From: Nageia nagi
Taxonomy: Eukaryota; Pinophyta
Assembly: GCA_050084985.1 (NCBI GenBank)
Contig: JBITNC010000001.1
Coordinates: 107,074,001-107,138,000 of the forward strand
DNA length: 64,000 bases
Direction of reading: 5' to 3'
This document shows, piece by piece, positions 1-11,099 of this stretch (within the stretch, counting starts at the first letter, position 1; each line of letters starts with the position of its first letter). The position numbers were made by a program, and so were the translations under genes. The notes beneath the pieces are model-generated. The model was not told where the DNA came from, made no database searches, and saw only the letters and a program-made list of their open reading frames with translations.

Positions 1-1737
1 TCCTCAATTGGTACCTTCCATCTTCCTATGGGAGAGATGACTATTATGATGGAGGAAATCCATCATTTATATCATTTACCTATTTAAGATGAGCAAATTC
101 AACATGAATTAGATCAAGATTCAATGCATCCTAATATTGTAGCAGTCTATGGGGTAGGTGTAGTTGATGGAGTTATAAGTGAGATGTTTTTTGGGGGTCT
201 TCCATACTTTAGGTATTGGAAGAATGATCAATAAGGTCTCCTTAGATCCTCCTATTTGATGGGGCTTATCCAGTGTTATGGTATCCTAGATACTAACAGT
301 GGGAGGTTTCCTTGGTCTTTATTGCATGTAGAGGTTGATATGCTGCAGCAAGGGATAGTATATGCTTGGGCTCCCACATTGTTAGCCTAGATCTAACATG
401 AGTTATTCTTTTATTCTTTAGGCCATAGAGCCTCATTATTAGTCACTATTACTCTTCATGCATGGGCCTACAAGCATATCCATGTAGCTCATCCTTTAGG
501 GCTTCTACTTCTTGGTTTTGATACCCACATGACTTATCATGTCGATGTCATGTGCTGGTGAGAGGAATTTTACACTCACCCTTTAGATGGAATTTGATGA
601 GATGTTGCCTATTATTAGAGGATGATCACTCACCTCATTACATACTAGGTGAGGTTCTGAACCTACCATGGTTACCCAATTTGGGATGAGCTCATAGCAT
701 AGTTGATGGGCATTAGGCAAAATTGAGTTCTCAATGATTGATGGACTAAGTTCTTAGAGTACTTCTACTTTGACCATGTGCACTGTTAGTTTGGTTTGGT
801 GTAGTATGTTCCACCAGCACCTCTACATTTTTTGAGAGAGGGTGAGCTGCTAGTTGAGGGGATTCAACCCCTAGTTTATGCAAAGCTAGATCCTACATAA
901 GAGGAGCCCCTAATAGAGGATGTAGGTGTTGATGATGTGGGTGTGACTAAGGCTTTTGATGCTTGGTGGCAAGTGGAGTTAGAGATTGAGGATAGTGATA
1001 CACTAAGGTGTAGAGTATGCTAGTGGGTAGCCAATCCTAAGGTAGCTATTGAGGTTGGGGAGGATGTTGAGGATGAGCTAGAGGGCATATTCAGTTGGGG
1101 TGAAAATACTAAGGTAGGTACTTCTACTAGACGTGCAAGGGGAGGTGGAGCTACTTCTCCATAGGTACCTAGCATAGATTCACTCTTAGGAGATATATAT
1201 GAGTTGAGATACTAGGTTTATTAGCTTAGTGCCCATATGTATCGATATCAAGGTGGGAGAGATATTATCACCAAGAGAGGGACAAGGCTTGAGCCTCTTC
1301 ATAGGCCAAAGGAGCCAATACATATATAGGGGGAGATGGTTAGCCATCAATATTTATTCAAGGGATTCTTTAGTAGAGGGATTATTACACCTCTATTATT
1401 TAGACATGGTTGATAGGGGTACATCCATACATTCCTAGTATGCTATATATAGTCCCTCCTATCATATACATCCCCATCGATGTCTCAATTTATCAAGAAC
1501 CTAGTGAATCCTAATAAAATTCTAGTACTCAAGGTAGGGTTATTAGACCTACCACATCTCATAACTATAGTAGGATAGGTGGGGTTTCTTTGTAATACCT
1601 AGTGGGATCATCTGATATTCATAGAGTGACTCGAGCTATGATTCCTATAGGTTCAATGGACACTACTCACCCCAAATAGGGTAGAGCTAGTAGTCCTACA
1701 AATGGTGGAGAGGGTAGCTCTTGAGGATATTTTAGTG
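1..1737 (+). pseudogene. Decayed plant mobile domain (PMD, aminotransferase-like) gene, 5' end outside the window
   Basis: Frame 1 from base 1 reads as the plant mobile domain found in MAIN-type proteins and in transposon-borne copies. In order I see GTFHLPMGEMTIMMEEIHHL (the GEMT..L.D entry motif), YAWAPTLLA near 361-388, an S-L-G-H-R-A-S block followed by HAWAYKHIHVAHP near 420-495, and a QFGL-type motif near 769-820 read as FDHVHC*FGLV*YVPPAPL. Both stops in that motif (787-789 and 802-804) are TAG where the family has Gln. The frame is readable to about 1440, where it shifts, and a Ser/Gly-rich tail continues to about 1737. More than ten stops make it non-functional. PMD proteins act in the nucleus in meristem maintenance and silencing, but most genomic copies are transposon cargo; no host transposase is visible here. 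The family call is firm; the source element is unknown. Confidence 0.72.
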
Positions 1738-2673
1738 ATGGGGTTACTTGTTCTTATATTTCATGTTAGACTTATGAGTTTTTCTCATACTATGCCATTT
1801 ATGTTTTGAGATCATAGAGGGTGTGATCATTTTGTATGTTTAGATATGTTATTCATAGGCTTATTTTTTTTACCTTATTTATTTTTTGGATCATAGTAAT
1901 CATGATTGATGGTTAGTTTTTCTAGATGGATGGGATGGATGGCTTACATGATAGATATTTGGTTAATATTTTATATATATATATGGTGATAGATTTAGAT
2001 TATCACATTTATGTTTTAATTATCATGTTAATGTATGTTTATGTTTATATTTTTTCCAAATGTATGTGTTTAAAATGGAAATGTATGAGAATTTATTTTT
2101 TATGTTTTAATTTAGTTTTAAGACCTTATTTATGATATGTTTTGTAAATACAAAGTGATATTTATATTTATATAGGACTACTATGTTTGTAGAATAGGAT
2201 TTGATTTGTAGAATGGAATCAAATGCATCATTTTCTATTTTCTTGGCTACTTTTATACATGGTTTTGAAAATAATATACTGGTATAAACATATGTGATAT
2301 CATGAATAATATGAATGTAAAATATATGAAACTTAAATGACCTTTTATGAATGACATAATAACTTAGACATCAATCTTATTGCCTTGGTAGCTTATCAAG
2401 CTTAATAATAATAATGATGGTGGTATGGAATGAATGAATGTATAAATAAATAAGTGTAATGAATAACACATTCAATACCTAGTTTTGTTAATTAATCTTC
2501 TGCTTTGGTCTCATCTAATAGGGATGATATAAAATAAGATCATAATATACTTAAGTTTACCATAAACTCATGTGTGTGCAATGATATTCTTTTCCTTCTC
2601 TTAATATTTGCATACTAAATACCCCAAGATTATAAATTGTGAGATATGATTTTTTTTTTTGTAAGATATGCTT
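1738..2673. other. No recognised feature
   Basis: AT-rich sequence with short poly-T and TA runs. I see no frame with protein-like composition, no repeat and no transposon end. Confidence 0.5.
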
Positions 2674-2700
2674 CACTACGAAAAAGTGTCCATAGCCCTA
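2674..2700 (+). mobile_element. Possible CACTA-type transposon terminus
   Basis: The sequence starts CACTACGAAAAAGTGTCC, close to the CACTAC(A/G)AGAAAA ends of plant CACTA (En/Spm) elements. No matching inverted end (reading ...TTTTC.TAGTG) was found in the following kilobases, and no transposase is visible. It is either an isolated end or chance. Confidence 0.25.
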
Positions 2701-3429
2701 GTTAAGGTTAACACCTTCATCCCGTTATAGCCTAACTCTTTTGCCATCTAAGCATCCATAGCCCCAATAGAGGATACTATAATGGTCCAACAATTCTACA
2801 TCTTATTTTCTTCTTTTTCTATCTCTTTTTTTTTAATGGTTTCCTTTCTACTTTTCTTTTCCTCCTACCCTAGCTCTTGGGTTTATAATGAAGCAAAAAG
2901 TCAAAGAACCATAATCACATTTATAATTAACAAATATTCAATTCTTGATTATTTTAAGATTTTAATGTGAAAATGTGTATGAGCCTATTAGTGCACCACT
3001 ATATATCATAGTTATGTCTTTGTATCATACTAAGTTTTTGAAATCTCAACATAGTATCTTTCAACAAAAATCAAGCATGAATAGAGTATTCATTGCCTAC
3101 TTCTTTATTTGTAAATACAACTATATATATAGAGAAATATTAAATGGATGTATGTATGATATATGGATACATATAACTTAATTATTTGCCTCCCTTGTAA
3201 TGATTGATATCTAATAATTATGACATTCAAGATGAAGTACTAAACATTTATGAAGAGAGTGGAGTGAAATGAACATAATAGCAATGCACCCAGTAGCCAA
3301 TATGTTTTAGAAGTATATCTTCTAAGTATATAGACATATATACATTTTGTTTTGATTTTTATGGTTATATATTTTTTTATTATTATTTTGAATTTTTAAA
3401 TATTTAAGTATTTTTGGTTGATTTTTTTT
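2701..3429. other. No recognised feature
   Basis: AT-rich sequence. Two open frames of 62-68 codons occur on the plus strand, but their composition is random-like and they match no family I know. Confidence 0.45.
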
Positions 3430-5768
3430 AAATGCTTCTTAAATGAATAAAAATCTACATCAAATCATCATGAATGAAAAGGTGGAAATGATAATGGGTG
3501 TGAATGGTATTATCAATGACCCACTACATAGAACCATTGGTGATAAACATGGAAAATATGAAATCCCAACACCAAAGGTTTATAGATAATAGATAGGCTA
3601 TGGTGATGTCATCAAAAAGATCTTCTTTAGGATACAAAATATGTGGCCCACATAACTTAATAAATCTAACTACTAATGGGGTGATAGTAGCATTAATCAT
3701 AATTCACCATATAAAATTAGGTCTGGAGAGCATGCAAATAATATTTTGGAGAAACTCTTCATCAGGTATATCATAGATTATATAGGTTCCCCAATAAGGT
3801 TAGTGGTAAATAAACATCTCTATCTGATGAGAGTTTTTGAGGGCATAATAGGCTCAATTAGACTTTTCTAAAGAAATGGTTAAGGCTACCATAGAAAAAA
3901 TATGATGTTATATACTCTCAAGAAATTGATGAAAATGGTCCTAATCTAACTCTAGAACTTAGATAAGGTCTCCTAAAGGGCCATTGGTAAATGTAAAGGG
4001 TGATTGGGAAATGCAAAAGGGTGTTAATTCCCATGGGATATGAACATCATAGTGTGAAGACCCCTCATGTTGATGGGTAGGAGGACTAATGCAATGTGGA
4101 TGACTCATGATGCCAGATGTATGCAAACCAATCACCTACAATGTCAAATGCAAATGTTTTTTTTTTTTGAATTTTGTAATTTTTTTAAGGACAAAAAATA
4201 TGTACACACACATTTATTCATACAAGAAAACTTTTAACAATTTTTTGAATTATATGTTTTTATTAATTATAATTTTTATTTTAGTTTTTATTTTTTAGGA
4301 CAAAAAACATTTTACAACTCCCCAATGATAATGATTCCCTTATTTTTTATGGATAACCCAACCTTTATGACTTAAGAAATAAAAGTGTGGAGCTTGAACT
4401 AAAAAATGAGTAGGTCCTGGTCCTATAATGGATGGTTGATATGTATGGGATACAAAATGAGTGGCAAGATAGGTGGATGATGTTTGAAGTTTTTAATAAT
4501 GCATTTTAACCTAGTCAAGGATGTCAAGGCCTCATCATTCTTAACAAGTGCAAGGGGAGATGGAATCTCTAAAGACTACAAAGATCAAGGAGGAAGAAAT
4601 GATATGAGGGGGATCACACTCTGAATGAGATATTGGACATACTCATTTTTCACTGGTTTAACTACAACCTCACTCTTTCTTTTGTTAAAGCATTCAAAGG
4701 TCCTTTGAAACCTTAGTTTTATATTAGTTGGATTATTTACATAATAATTTTTACTAAATAGTGAACTATAATCATATATGATTTCATTATGTTAAATTGA
4801 ATGGGTATTATAGTCTAGGACCTAGTCATTGATATCTTTGGTTAGGGAGAATGACCTCCCATGGCACCAAAGGGTCATATGATCCAAATAATTTAATAGG
4901 ATCCTAGGTCTTTCATAAGGCTAATGCCATTGAAACAAGTGGATCCAATTCATTAATGAGTTAATTTCCATCCACATATCCTTTGCATCCAACTCAATGG
5001 TTGCTTTAAAATCATTAATTTTTAATTTCCATGCATTACTTCTTCATTGATTATAAAAATTCATGGCTATAACTTCTTGAATTTCTTTTGGTAAATTAAA
5101 TAATGATGATATCTCAATGTAAGGATACTTTCTCAATGCTTGCATATAGAAATATTTGAGTTATCTATCAACAAAATCATGACCCACATGATTAACTAAT
5201 AATTATGTTTTTTCATTAATTTTAAGATTTCTTGGTGTTAAGGCTATTATTTGATTGTTGCATGGAGGAGAATTGGGGAACCTTGACCTAACTTGGGAAA
5301 AATGCCAATCAATCTTTTGCCACATCTAATTGATTATTGAGGCTTATAGAAAAATATTGTGTAAAATTTATAGACTATCTTATGATGACCAAAGTCTCTT
5401 ATCATTTGGTCTACCCATGTAAATAGGAAATCCTCATTTGGCCAAGTATTAGTCACTCTATCTTGGATCCAACTGTTGAAAAAATAATCAATTATGATCC
5501 TAGGGGCTAATGTAGGCCAATATTAACATAATAATTTTATCATTTGAACTTGAGTGACATAATGTGTATGACTCAAATAATACATGGCTTTATCTACATA
5601 GATTTCCAGGTTATCTCCTTGAACACTTATCTCCTATCCTTGATATCTTTTTGGTGATAAGTTTGGCTAGGGCTCTTTGTAAATCAATAGGTAGATGGAG
5701 GAAATTCCTATTTCTAGAAGAAACATGTGGGGATAATTTATTTATAGCCCTATCTCCAAAGTATCTCA
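3430..5768 (-). pseudogene. Long broken reading frame of unknown family, just downstream of a tRNA-primer-like site
   Basis: Reading leftwards from 5768, several overlapping blocks have protein-like composition. At about 5590-5330 there is one with NSWIQDRVTNTWP and FTWVDQMIRDFGHHK. At about 5100-4900 another contains KEIQE and WMEIN. At about 4780-4600 a third holds FNKRKSEVVVKPVKNEYVQ, and at about 3950-3480 a fourth includes IYHQPYWGTYIIYDIPDEEF (one Gln position is a stop here). Stops and frameshifts separate them. I recognise no RT, integrase, protease or zinc knuckle. Its position directly after a primer-binding-like site (5769-5781) on the same strand suggests the gag-region product of a non-autonomous LTR element, but this is inference. 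A host gene remnant is possible. Confidence 0.4.
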
Positions 5769-5781
5769 GGTTTTGATACCA
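5769..5781 (-). other. Candidate primer-binding site (initiator tRNA-Met type)
   Basis: On the minus strand this reads TGGTATCAAAACC. It differs from the standard plant PBS TGGTATCAGAGCC only by two G-to-A changes. Three bases beyond it an LTR-like end in CA occurs (TG at 5785-5786 on the plus strand). Confidence 0.5.
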
Positions 5782-5784
5782 ATT

Positions 5785-5989
5785 TGTTTTTTGAATGCCT
5801 CTCTAATCTACAATCAGGTGGATGCTTTTGCTCTTTTTTGCCACCATTTTCTATTTCAAATACATTAAATATGTATAAGTATTAAGAAAATCACTATTGT
5901 TATTTTTAAACAAAAAACTTATTTATAATATATACAACATCCATTTAAAAAAATTTACTAGCTATAGAAAGGATGAAGGTGTGTGATGT
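5785..5989 (-). mobile_element. Possible LTR remnant abutting the Tat element
   Basis: This sequence lies between the candidate PBS and the C-terminal end of the Tat integrase. It should contain the 3' end of an LTR, since a minus-strand PBS follows a 5' LTR, but only about 200 bases remain and no second copy was found. The missing 3' LTR of the Tat element suggests a deletion joined the two elements here. Confidence 0.3.
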
Positions 5990-7250
5990 TTTATAGGTTC
6001 ATATAGGGGCCTAACCAGTTAGGAGAAAACTTGTCATGAAGTTGTCTTTCTATTTGAGAAGTTTCCTAGTTTTATTTTAAAACCAAATATCCTATATTAA
6101 ATTCATGAATTTTTACCTTTTTATCAAAAGCTTGTTTAATACAATTTTGATAAGTACATAAATGTTCTAATGTATTAACTCTTCTTTCATCTAGAAGTAG
6201 TAATTTATCTAATCTTGTTTGACAAACTACTTCATCCATGATATAATCTTCTAAGTCAATTTGAAGAGAGGGAATTTATATTTCCAAGGGTAATACTACT
6301 TCTACCCTATAAACTAATGCAAAAGGGGTTGCCCCAGTAGGAGTTCAAATACTAGTTTGATAAGCCCATAATGCAAGTGGAATTCTTGCATGCCAATATT
6401 GATGGGAATCATCAATAGTTTTTAATAACATACTATGAATGGTTATATTTGTAGCTTCATCTTAACCATTCCCTTGAGGATAGTAAAGGGTTTAGAAGCT
6501 TAATTGGATATGATATCCTTTACATAAAGCTTGAACTTCTTTGTTTTTGAAATTTTTCCATTGTCAGTGAGGATTTGAGATGGGATTCTAAAATGACATA
6601 TAATATGGTTTTGTATGAATTTTGCTATCTCTGGTCCCTTTGTTGAAATCATAGGGATGGCTTCTACCCATTTTGTAAATTATTCTATAGTAGTTATTAT
6701 AAACTTATGACCTCTTGAGTCAATAGGAGAGATTTGACCTATTAAATCAAATTCCCATCTTGAGAATGGCCATAATGATTGCATGGGTTATAATGTATGT
6801 GAAGGTTGATTAAATAGATTTGCATATTTTTGATATTTAACACACTTTTTAACGTATTCCATATAATTACATTCCATAGTATGCCAATAATATCCCATAC
6901 ACATTAATCATTTTGTAATTACAAAGCCACTAAAATTTTCTCCACAAATAACATCATATGTGTATGAAATAACAATTTATGAATCAACCCATTCTAAACA
7001 TCTAAGTAATATCCCATCAAAACCCCTATGGTATAGGACATCTCCTATCATGCAAAAGTGAAAGCTTTTATTTTGAATGCTTTCCTAGATGATTTTGTTA
7101 AGTCTTTAGGTAATACCACATCTCCTAAGAATTTGAACAATTTCATGTGCCACAAATATTTGTCTTCCATTGCAATGTCTAGGACTACATGTTCAATTTC
7201 ATTTGATTATATTAAATATTGAGTGATTTGGATGATCTCAATAGGGATTA
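5990..7250 (-). pseudogene. Tat element integrase (decayed)
   Basis: Integrase inserts the cDNA into the host genome. Reading leftwards, a worn zinc-binding region covers about 7130-6850. The catalytic core contains WEFDLIGQISPIDSRGHKF near 6765-6700 and then FTKWVEAIP. A second block near 6600-6540 reads FRIPSQILTDN and holds the second catalytic Asp. QYWHARIPLALWAYQTSI follows near 6410-6340. The C-terminal part ends in NWLGPY near 6010, a GPY/F-module motif. Numerous TAA/TAG stops and at least one shift are present. It is the last coding part of the polyprotein, after the aRNH. Confidence 0.75.
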
Positions 7251-7652
7251 TTTTTTATTAGGGTTTGCGAGCATCAAAGATCTGATGGAAGCCATAGCAT
7301 TAGCAAACCTATTAGTTGGTCATGGTGCTACTTCTAAATCATATTTTTCAGAAGATGATAGGAGATTATTTACTAATCTCTTATATATTTGTAACAAAGG
7401 TTTCTTACACTGAAATATTTCTTTAGCTTGGTTTAAGATTAACAATGAATCACCAATGAATTTCACTCTTCTCAAACTTAACTTTATAGCAATTTTAATA
7501 GCTAATGTTAAGGGTTCATACTTAACTTTATTTTTTGTATAAGGAAAGTTAAGTTTAAATGAATAGGGTATAGGAACCCATTCAAGTGTAATGAATACAA
7601 CACCCACACCCCCACTTTGCTCACATCTCAATCCATCAAAATATATTACCAT
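7251..7652 (-). pseudogene. Archaeal-type second RNase H (aRNH) of the Tat element
   Basis: The best preserved frame (7320-7652) reads YFDGLRCEQSGGVGVVFITL, then KYEPLTLAIKIAIKL and IGDSLLILNQAKEI. The acidic residues expected at the active site (D in FDG, E in YEPL, D in GDS) are all still present. This form is the additional RNase H that Tat elements carry after the classical one, and it lies directly between classical RNase H and integrase. The downstream part, where the last catalytic Asp belongs, reads NRFANAMAS and is altered. The domain degrades RNA in RNA-DNA hybrids during reverse transcription. Confidence 0.75.
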
Positions 7653-8122
7653 ATCCCAATTCTTTAGATTCTATGGGAATTTTTATTTCATCTAATTGGA
7701 ATACAAGTTCATATAGTAATTCTATAATGAGTGGCTTATCATTAGATAATGGTGCTTTAGCAAGATAGTCTACTATGACTTGTCCTTTCATTGATTTCAG
7801 ACATGTAAAGAGCAAGTTGAATTTAGTTAAATGCATGATCCATTTAGATGTTCTTGCATTTTGATAAGTTTTATTCATCATATATTTCAAAGGGTCTATT
7901 TTAGCAATTACATACATGGTATGGTTTAGCATCTAATATATTAAATTTTTGGTTATGAATACTATTGCTAAACATAACTTTTTTAAATATATGTATTTAA
8001 TCTCATAACAGACCAAAGTTCCACTAAGATAATATATTTTTAATTCTTTACTATTTTCATTCTTTTGAGTGAGCATGGTTCCTAAGACTATTTTTGTAGC
8101 TAATATATACAACAATAATGGT
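7653..8122 (-). pseudogene. Classical Ty3 RNase H and connection of the Tat element
   Basis: Two adjacent frames cover the domain. The first (7933-8115) has LYILATKIVLGTMLTQKNE, followed by IYYLSGTLVCYE. The second (7636-7932) has VIAKIDPLKYMMNKT, RTSKWIMHLTKFN and KGQVIVDYLAKAPL, which is the usual end of this domain in Ty3/gypsy polyproteins. The expected T-D-A-S start is worn to LATK, so the first catalytic Asp is lost. It follows RT and precedes aRNH on the same strand. Confidence 0.75.
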
Positions 8123-9230
8123 TCTCCAATCTTAGGTGGTACTAGAATGAGTGGTGAAAGAAGATAGCATTTAATTTCATCAAATGCTTCTTGTTGTTCA
8201 TCACCCTAATGAAAGATAATACCTTTCTTCGAAATTTTGTTAAAAGGTTTACATTTTTCTAACAATTGAGAAATAAAACATCTTATGGCTTGTAAATTAC
8301 CATGTAAACTTTGTAATTATTGTATATTTGATGGAGGTGACATATTCATTATTGGTTTTATTTTGTTAGGGTCTATTTCAATTCCTTGCCTAGAAATAAT
8401 GAAACCTAATAACTTACCAAATGTTACCCCAAAAACACATTTCTTTAGGTTCAATCAAATCTTATGTTATAGTAATCAATCAAATATTTTGATAAGCACT
8501 TTAGGATGATATTTCCATGTTTTTGATTTAGCTAGTACATCATCTACATAATCTTCTATGATATCATACATGTAATCATGGAAGATGTACATCATGGCTC
8601 TTTGATAGGTAGCTTTAGCATTTTTTAATCCAAAAGGCATTACTTTGTAATAGAATGTTTCCCATGGTGTTGTGATTATAGTTTTATGTTGGTCTTCTAA
8701 TGCTACCTTAATTTGGTTGTATCCTAAAAAACCATTCATGAATGATAAAATTTCATATCCTATAATAGAATCAACCAAGCTATCTATGTTTGGTAGGGGA
8801 AAGTCATCCTTAGGGTATGCTTTGTTTAGGTTTCTAAAATATATGCATATTAAAATCTTCCCAATGGATTTCTTAACTAGTACCATATTAGAGATCTAAT
8901 TAGAATAATAAATTGGATGAATAAACTTGGCTTCTATAAGCCTTTGCAACTCTTCTTTTACCATCAAGGTAATTGTAGGATGCATTCTTCATAGCTTTTA
9001 TTTAATAGGTTTTGTACCTTCCTTTATACCAAGATTATGTACTACTAAATTAGGATCAAGTATAGGCATATTAGCATATGACCAAGTGAATATTTCCTAT
9101 TTTTTCTTAAGTATTGTAATAAACACTTTTATTTCATCTTTAGTAAGGTATTTTCCTAATTGAATTATTTTAGGGCTATCAAGTTCATTAGTTAAATCAA
9201 TTTCAATGGTTTATTCAATTAACATGTGAT
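8123..9230 (-). pseudogene. Reverse transcriptase of the Tat element
   Basis: The pre-RT segment near 9100-8920 contains FTWSYANMPILDPNLVVHNL and IEAKFIHPIYYSN. The palm (8476-8886) has LICIYFRNLNKAYPKDDFPL, FMNGFLGYNQIKVA and the catalytic box YVDDVL (codons at 8550-8539). A frameshift follows. The thumb then reads LNLKKCVFGVTFGKLLGFII and EAFDEIKCYLLSPLILVPP to about 8125. The RT call rests on the order and spacing of these motifs. RT copies the element RNA into DNA inside virus-like particles in the cytoplasm. Confidence 0.85.
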
Positions 9231-10479
9231 ATTCTTCCTCCAATTGGTTGGATATTGGAATCCAATTATTATAATTTGCATTATATTCTTTATCCTCAAC
9301 TTCATACTGATCTTCCAAAGTAGTATTAATATTTAAGTTTGTAGTTTGGAAGATTGTATCTATGTCTTTGAAATCCTAGATTGTAGGTTATTCAAGTTTC
9401 AATGTAAAATCTATAGTTTCTTCATCTACCCAAGAGTATGAAGAAGATCTACTTGAATTTTCTCAACCTATTACCTCAAACTCATCAAAATGGTCACTTC
9501 TAGACTAATCGAAGTTTATTTTAAGCATTAGATTATCATATATTTATGTAATCTCTACCATACTAATTGATATATAAAAAAATAACCCTTCTAAGGATAG
9601 CATTTTAGATTTTATATAATCTTGATTTGTCATCCATTTAAATACTTCAGACAAATTTTCATATGTTGTGGGCTTTGATTCTAACTCAGTTATCTTGAAA
9701 TTGGATACTCCTTTATTTTTACTCTTATAACCTAATCTTATCTTATCACTAGGCAATTGATAATGAATATCAATCGTGTACCTAGGTCCTTATTCATATC
9801 ATCCTAAACCTTATCCTTTCCATTGACACCTATCAAATTATCTTTGGATGAATGATCTTACATCTGATGATAAGTATTCTAATGAATCATAAAAAATACC
9901 TTTGTTAGACTGAGGTAAAGAGAGGATAGGTGGTTCTATTATACCATGATATACAAAAAGTATTTGATTAGGTAACTACCCTAGTTGTATTAATTTTCCT
10001 ACCACACTAGGAGACTCTTTAGGTCTTTCTATTTCTTGAGCTATAGTATTATTAAAAATAACATCATCAATGGAAAACTCTCCTATTCCATAATCAGTTA
10101 ATCATAGAGTCATAAGATATATATTAGATGACTTATCTTTTATTGTACTATCATTATCTAATGCATTTATGGGATAAGATGCTTTTGATGATGAAGCTTT
10201 ATTTATTTCATCCACCTTTCATGCTCTTTATTCCCATGTTTTCTTTTCCTATATTGTTGGTTTTATTTTTAGTAATGAGTGCCTATTAATCTTTGGTGTA
10301 TGAGGTACTTTAGGATCATTGGGCTCTTCCCCTTCAAATAACTTGGAGAAGTACCTTTTTGTCAATATTTGCTATTAACACCTTTTTAGGAACCATAGGC
10401 AATGTAAAATAATGAGTAGAAGGCAAAGTAGTCTCCTTTGAGATATGCATATAATTGTAATGGGAATATGGATTTTCAT
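9231..10479 (-). pseudogene. Linker between protease and RT of the Tat polyprotein
   Basis: This is a weakly conserved stretch with protein-like composition in pieces, including the acidic block near 9260-9340 and the 70-codon frame at 9544-9756. No domain is recognised. Tat polyproteins usually have such a spacer. Confidence 0.45.
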
Positions 10480-11085
10480 CTCCAAGTATGCAATGTACCA
10501 CCCCATCATGAATGTACTTTAAGAAATTGTGATACGTTGATGGGACACATTGCTATCTCTAATCCATGATATCCCTAAGAGTAAATTTTATTATGTTATA
10601 TCCCTTTCAATAACTTGTAATAATATTTGTACAATTTTAGATCCCATAGTAATAGGTAGCGAGATAGATCCCATTATTGAGCACAAAGCATCATTAAAAG
10701 CTCTTAATTGTAAATAAGTTGCACATATGTGCAAAAAAAGGAGATTTAAGTTCTTGTATGAAGTTGTAGAAATGATATTGATTGTAGAACCTTCATCTAT
10801 TAATATTATTTTAAAATCCTTCCCATCTATCTTGGCTATAATATGTAATGGGGGATCTTGATCTTATGAATGGTTTGATTGCCTAACTTCATGATCATGG
10901 AAGGCAATAGTGGATTTTTGATTTATTTTAATATTTCTCATAAAAGACACAAAGCTTTCAAGGTCATTAATATCTAGCTCAATTGCTTTCAACAATTGGT
11001 TCATAGCTTCTCTGTGATCTTTGGATTGTTGTAGTAATTCAAACAAGGACATCTTCACTTGTGAGTTTCTTAATAGATGTTGCAA
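10480..11085 (-). pseudogene. Aspartic protease of the Tat element
   Basis: The frame at 10864-11085 reads MSLFELLQQSKDHREAMNQL, a segment that precedes the protease in plant gypsy polyproteins. Across the next stop come LHIIAKIDGKDFKIILIDEG and STINIIS near 10850-10770. The active-site loop, normally D-x-G-S, is still present as IDEGS. A hydrophobic stretch continues to about 10480. The protease releases gag and pol products from the polyprotein. Confidence 0.65.
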
Positions 11086-11099
11086 AGCTCCTTTGACTA

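Noticed and set aside
7219-7413. 64-codon plus-strand frame
   Set aside because: Antisense to the Tat aRNH and the start of the integrase region.
8285-9163. Three plus-strand frames across 8.3-9.2 kb
   Set aside because: Antisense shadows of the Tat reverse transcriptase.
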